Made by a program: the position numbers and the translations under genes. Shown piece after piece: positions 5,685 through 7,818 of a stretch of DNA of 7,818 nt. The stretch covers positions 1 through 7,818 of the forward strand of contig JAKBAQ010000129.1 in the NCBI GenBank assembly GCA_021808985.1. The letters run 5' to 3'. Each line of letters begins with the position of its first letter. Within the stretch, counting starts at the first letter, position 1. This stretch comes from Pseudomonadota bacterium. Its GTDB lineage: Bacteria > Pseudomonadota > Alphaproteobacteria > Acetobacterales > Acetobacteraceae. The notes under the pieces are model-generated. The model searched no databases and was not told the DNA's origin. It was given only the letters and a program-made list of their open reading frames with translations.

Positions 5685-6527
5685 TCAACTCCCCAGCCGC
5701 CCTGTCACCATCGTCTGCGTGCGCCCACCCACCCATGCCGCGCCGCTGCCGTCGTAGGCGACGAACACGCGCCCGCGCCGGCCCAGCCTGGTGCCCTGCG
5801 CCGCGATGTAGGGGCCGTCTGCCCGCTTCGTCTCCCGCAACCACTGCGCCACCGCGGCGTTGAAGCTGCCGGTCACCGGGTCTTCGACCAGGTTGCCATG
5901 CGCGTCGCTGAAGAACGTGCGCACCTCCCAGGCCGCCTGCGCCCCGGCGGGGTGGGGGCCGAGCAGGCCGATGTCGAGCGTTTCCGCCTGGTGGCGCGCG
6001 GGCTCGACGGCCAGAACCGCCTCCGCCGAGCGGAGCATCACGCCGATCCAGCCAGGGCCATTATCCGCCCAGCGCGCCTCGACGATCTCCGCCGGGTCGA
6101 GGCGCAGGACGGCGGCGAGCATCGCCATGGTTTCGGCATCGACGGCCCCGCCCCGCAGCAGCGGCGGGGCCGCGAAGGCGAGGCGGCCCTCATCTGGCCG
6201 AATGCTGATCAGCCCGGCGCCGCATTCCTGCACAATCTCGCCGCGCCGCCGCGGTACGCCACCGGCGCTCAGCCAGGCATGGCAGGCCCCGAGCGTGGGG
6301 TGGCCGGCGAAGGGCAGTTCGCGCTCCAGCGTGAAGATGCGCACCCTGTAATCCGCCAGGCCGTCTTCCGGCGGCAGCAAAAAAGCCGTCTCCGACAGGT
6401 TGAACCAGCGCGTCATGCGCAGCATCGTCTCCGTGTCCAGGCCCTCGGCCGCCGCCACCACGGCCAGCGGATTGCCGGTGAAGGGGCCGTCGTGGAACAC
6501 GTCGACCAGATCAAAACGCTTGCCCAT
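5685..6527 (-). CDS. PhzF family isomerase/epimerase-like protein
   Basis: This 280-residue protein matches the PhzF family, which has a two-lobed diaminopimelate-epimerase-like fold and is named for the isomerase of phenazine synthesis. The active-site landmarks are all present. Glu46 lies in FNLSETAFLLPP, the residue equivalent to the catalytic Glu of PhzF. His76 lies in LPFAGHPTLGA and Asp216 in the EDPVTGS motif (215-221). The opening FDLVDVFHDGPFTGNPLAVV is also typical. No phenazine genes are near, so this is one of the many family members of unknown substrate, probably cytoplasmic. The frame is open to 6656, but the start is placed at 6527. There AAGGAG (plus-strand CTCCTT 6535-6540) sits 7 nt away and the family N-terminus begins; the upstream 43 residues are Arg-rich and untypical. 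An ATG two codons earlier (6533) is too close to that site. Confidence 0.92.
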   Translation of the reverse strand: MGKRFDLVDVFHDGPFTGNPLAVVAAAEGLDTETMLRMTRWFNLSETAFLLPPEDGLADYRVRIFTLERELPFAGHPTLGACHAWLSAGGVPRRRGEIVQECGAGLISIRPDEGRLAFAAPPLLRGGAVDAETMAMLAAVLRLDPAEIVEARWADNGPGWIGVMLRSAEAVLAVEPARHQAETLDIGLLGPHPAGAQAAWEVRTFFSDAHGNLVEDPVTGSFNAAVAQWLRETKRADGPYIAAQGTRLGRRGRVFVAYDGSGAAWVGGRTQTMVTGRLGS

Positions 6528-6676
6528 GGGCATTCTCCTTTTCGCTTGGCGCCCCAGCTTCGCACGGGCATGACCGGGCGGCCACCATGCCGTATGCCTG
6601 ACAAAATCCTGCACGCCCCGCTGAGCGTACAGGCTCCGGACGTGGCGGCTGAACATCCCCTGTATTCTGCGGTGGC
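6528..6676. other. Spacer between the DUF1348 and PhzF-family genes
   Basis: This 149-bp gap separates two co-directional genes. It holds the ribosome site of the phzF-like gene and no clear terminator or strong promoter. Whether the two genes share a transcript cannot be decided. Confidence 0.4.
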
Positions 6677-7141
6677 CTACAAGTTCAGATCGGAGAGGCC
6701 GGGATGATCAGCCGGCCGCGCTCCCAGCGGCCAGTGGAACAGGCGTTCCTCGGCGTGGATGGCGAGATCGTTGATCGAGGCGATGCGGCGGCGCATCAGC
6801 CCGTTTTCGTCGAACTCCCATTGCTCGTTGCCATAGGAGCGGAACCACTGGCCGGCATCGTCATGCCATTCATAGGCAAAGCGCACGGCCATGCGGTTCA
6901 GGCGAAAACTCCAGACCTCCTTGATCAGCCGGTACTCCAGCTCCCGCATCCATTTGCGGGTGAGAAAGGCGACGATCTCGGCCCGGCCGTTGATGAACTC
7001 CACCCGGTTCCGCCATTGGCTGTCTGGCGTGTAGGCCAGCGCGACCCTTTCCGGGTCGCGGCTGTTCCAAGCATCCTCGGCCAGGCGGGCTTTGAGGGCG
7101 GCTGTCTCGGGGTCAAAGGGCGGCAGAGGCGGGCGGGTCAT
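6677..7141 (-). CDS. DUF1348 family protein (NTF2/SnoaL-like fold)
   Basis: This 154-residue protein is of standard length for DUF1348, a family of small cytoplasmic proteins with an NTF2/SnoaL-like cone fold and no firmly established reaction. Telling stretches are AEDAWNSRDPERVALAYTPD (21-40), WRNRVEFINGRAEIVAFLTR (43-62), KWMRELEYRLIKEVWSF (63-79), VRFAYEWHDDAGQWFRSYGN (86-105) and EQWEFDENGLM (106-116). The ending RLFHWPLGARPADHPGLSDL (133-152) is highly characteristic. The start at 7139-7141 is set by AAGGA (plus-strand TCCTT 7150-7154) at 8 nt and by family length; the frame is open upstream to 7237, but those residues do not look like the family. It is the first of three minus-strand genes (DUF1348, PhzF-like, LysE-like). 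Relatives often neighbour small redox or regulatory genes, which gives little functional guidance. Confidence 0.92.
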   Translation of the reverse strand: MTRPPLPPFDPETAALKARLAEDAWNSRDPERVALAYTPDSQWRNRVEFINGRAEIVAFLTRKWMRELEYRLIKEVWSFRLNRMAVRFAYEWHDDAGQWFRSYGNEQWEFDENGLMRRRIASINDLAIHAEERLFHWPLGARPADHPGLSDLNL

Positions 7142-7320
7142 GTTGGTATTCCTTGCAAATATGTGGCCAAGCGCGCGGGGCGCGGGCGCCGCTAACTCAA
7201 GGCGGCTCTGGCCGGGCTGAGAACGGCCTTCGTGCATTTCCTAACCTAGGGGCTGAATTTGCCCGCCGCCCATGGCGGTCCCTTTTACTTGAGAGTTGAA
7301 GACGCCGGCAACACCAAGCC
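7142..7320. other. Intergenic region upstream of the DUF1348 gene
   Basis: This region should hold the promoter of the DUF1348 gene, but I see no convincing -35/-10 pair on the minus strand. CCGCC-CAT-GGCGG (7266-7278), followed by TCCCTTTT on the plus strand, is a short 5-bp hairpin with no gene in front of it to terminate. Nothing else was recognised. Confidence 0.35.
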
Positions 7321-7493
7321 GGTTCGCGCGGCGTCTCGCAGGAGGCGTTCGTGGTCGATGCCGGGGTGGAGCGAACCTACGTGAGCCGGATCGAGCGCGG
7401 GATGGAGAACCCCACGGTGGCGGTGCTGGAGGGCATCGCGGCTGCACCGGGGCCGCTGCCGAGTGGGCGGAAGAGAAGGGCGTAGCCAGCTAA
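7321..7493 (+). pseudogene. Remnant of an XRE (Cro/CI-type) helix-turn-helix regulator, truncated and frameshifted
   Basis: In the frame beginning at 7321 the DNA encodes GSRGVSQEAFVVDAGVERTY and then VSRIERGMENPTVAVLEGIA. This is the helix 2 to helix 5 core of an XRE-type HTH domain: SQE at the start of the recognition unit, then TYVSRIERG and NPTV. About 15-20 residues that normally precede it, including helix 1 and the start codon, are missing. Near 7447 the natural continuation moves to another frame, TGAAAEWAEEKGVAS ending at TAA 7491-7493. The original frame instead hits TAG at 7483-7485 after proline/arginine-rich nonsense. A net one-base deletion or two-base insertion explains this. 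An intact gene would have encoded a small DNA-binding regulator. No partner gene is evident. Sequencing error could explain the frameshift but not the missing N-terminus. Confidence 0.7.
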
Positions 7494-7506
7494 CTAACCC
7501 AATGCG

Positions 7507-7818
7507 CTATGGCTCGACGCGCGGCAGACAGTCATCCCCGGCGACGACCCGCCCCACGCCGGGCAGGAAGAAGCCATGGGGCGTACGGACGACGTCTCCA
7601 CCCTCCATGTCCGGGCTTTGCCAGAGCGTCTTGCAGTTCGATGCGTCGACCACGAAGAGATAGGCATCCCCGCCTGAATAGGTGGGGATGTAGAGGTAAC
7701 GGCCATTACCAATGAAGACCGGCATGGTGACAATACCAACCTCCGGCGAAGCCCAACACGTGCCGCCCGGCCCCGCGATGCGGAAAGAGTCGGTGTTGGT
7801 AACAAATGCAAAACCATG
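7507..7818 (-). CDS. C-terminal part of an unidentified, possibly beta-propeller-type protein, partial
   Basis: The frame is open from the right edge of the window to a TAG at 7507-7509 and encodes 103 residues. The real start is outside, although an internal Met occurs at 7725. The sequence is rich in Gly, Val, aromatic residues and short strand-turn units, such as VFIGNGRYLYIPTYSGGDAY followed by LFVVDASNCKTLWQSPDM. This rhythm, with 'VDAS...LW' typical of PQQ-like or WD-type blades, suggests repeated beta blades. It contains three cysteines (CWASPE, ASNCK, GDDCLP), which would fit an exported, disulfide-bearing protein. No family is recognised with certainty and neither reaction nor location can be stated. 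Confidence 0.55.
   Translation of the reverse strand, partial: HGFAFVTNTDSFRIAGPGGTCWASPEVGIVTMPVFIGNGRYLYIPTYSGGDAYLFVVDASNCKTLWQSPDMEGGDVVRTPHGFFLPGVGRVVAGDDCLPRVEP

Noticed and set aside
6528..6656. N-terminal extension of the PhzF-family protein
   Set aside because: The extra 43 residues are Arg-rich with no family similarity, and the AAGGAG site is correctly spaced only for the ATG at 6527.
5637..6707. Long plus-strand open frame of 356 codons opposite the PhzF-family gene
   Set aside because: It is antisense to a gene with all family motifs and a good ribosome site. Its product is Arg/Pro/Ala/His-rich, as expected of a GC-rich shadow.
7494..7817. Minus-strand 107-codon frame overlapping the partial gene at the right edge
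   Set aside because: Its product is Ser/Arg/Pro-rich, whereas the frame ending at 7507 gives a normal hydrophobic/Gly strand-like pattern and stays open to the edge.

Overview
The window is GC-rich chromosomal DNA from what is most likely an alphaproteobacterium, possibly an Acetobacteraceae-type genome. That placement is inference, resting on base composition, protein style and a strongly palindromic intergenic element at 4721-4810; no rRNA or other marker gene is present. No tRNA, rRNA, CRISPR array, transposase or phage gene was found. The layout looks like ordinary chromosome made of small metabolic and transport units, with one AT-richer patch (about 1570-2150) and one decayed gene remnant (about 7321-7493).

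Left part (1-2150): the C-terminus of a cation-efflux (CDF-type) protein leaves the window at 120. A multi-membrane GT87/DUF2029-type glycosyltransferase follows (298-1470, +). A convergent, unrecognised small protein (1570-1926, -) comes next, with an AT-rich leader and upstream region.

Centre (2183-4860): a LysR regulator (3785-4678, +) is divergent from a two-gene operon on the minus strand. The operon encodes a small metal-binding cupin that closely resembles the Mn-dependent hydroxynitrile-lyase-like cupins, followed after 3 bp by an aldo/keto reductase. It closes with a clear intrinsic terminator at 2183-2218. A plausible reading is that the LysR protein senses a small carbonyl or aromatic compound and controls a cupin lyase/isomerase plus an NADPH-dependent carbonyl reductase. 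Downstream of LysR lies a striking pair of long hairpins in an AT-rich gap, between convergent genes.

Right part (4917-7818): three minus-strand genes follow one another with gaps of about 140-150 bp. They encode a DUF1348/NTF2-like protein, a PhzF-family isomerase and a LysE/RhtB amino-acid-type exporter. Upstream of them is a frameshifted, N-terminally truncated XRE-type helix-turn-helix remnant. The window ends inside a minus-strand gene whose last 103 residues look like part of a beta-propeller-type protein.

Nothing here is a clear new defence or mobile system. The most interesting items are the LysR/cupin/AKR module, the double palindrome, the orphan small protein and a perfect 12-bp palindrome before the LysE gene.
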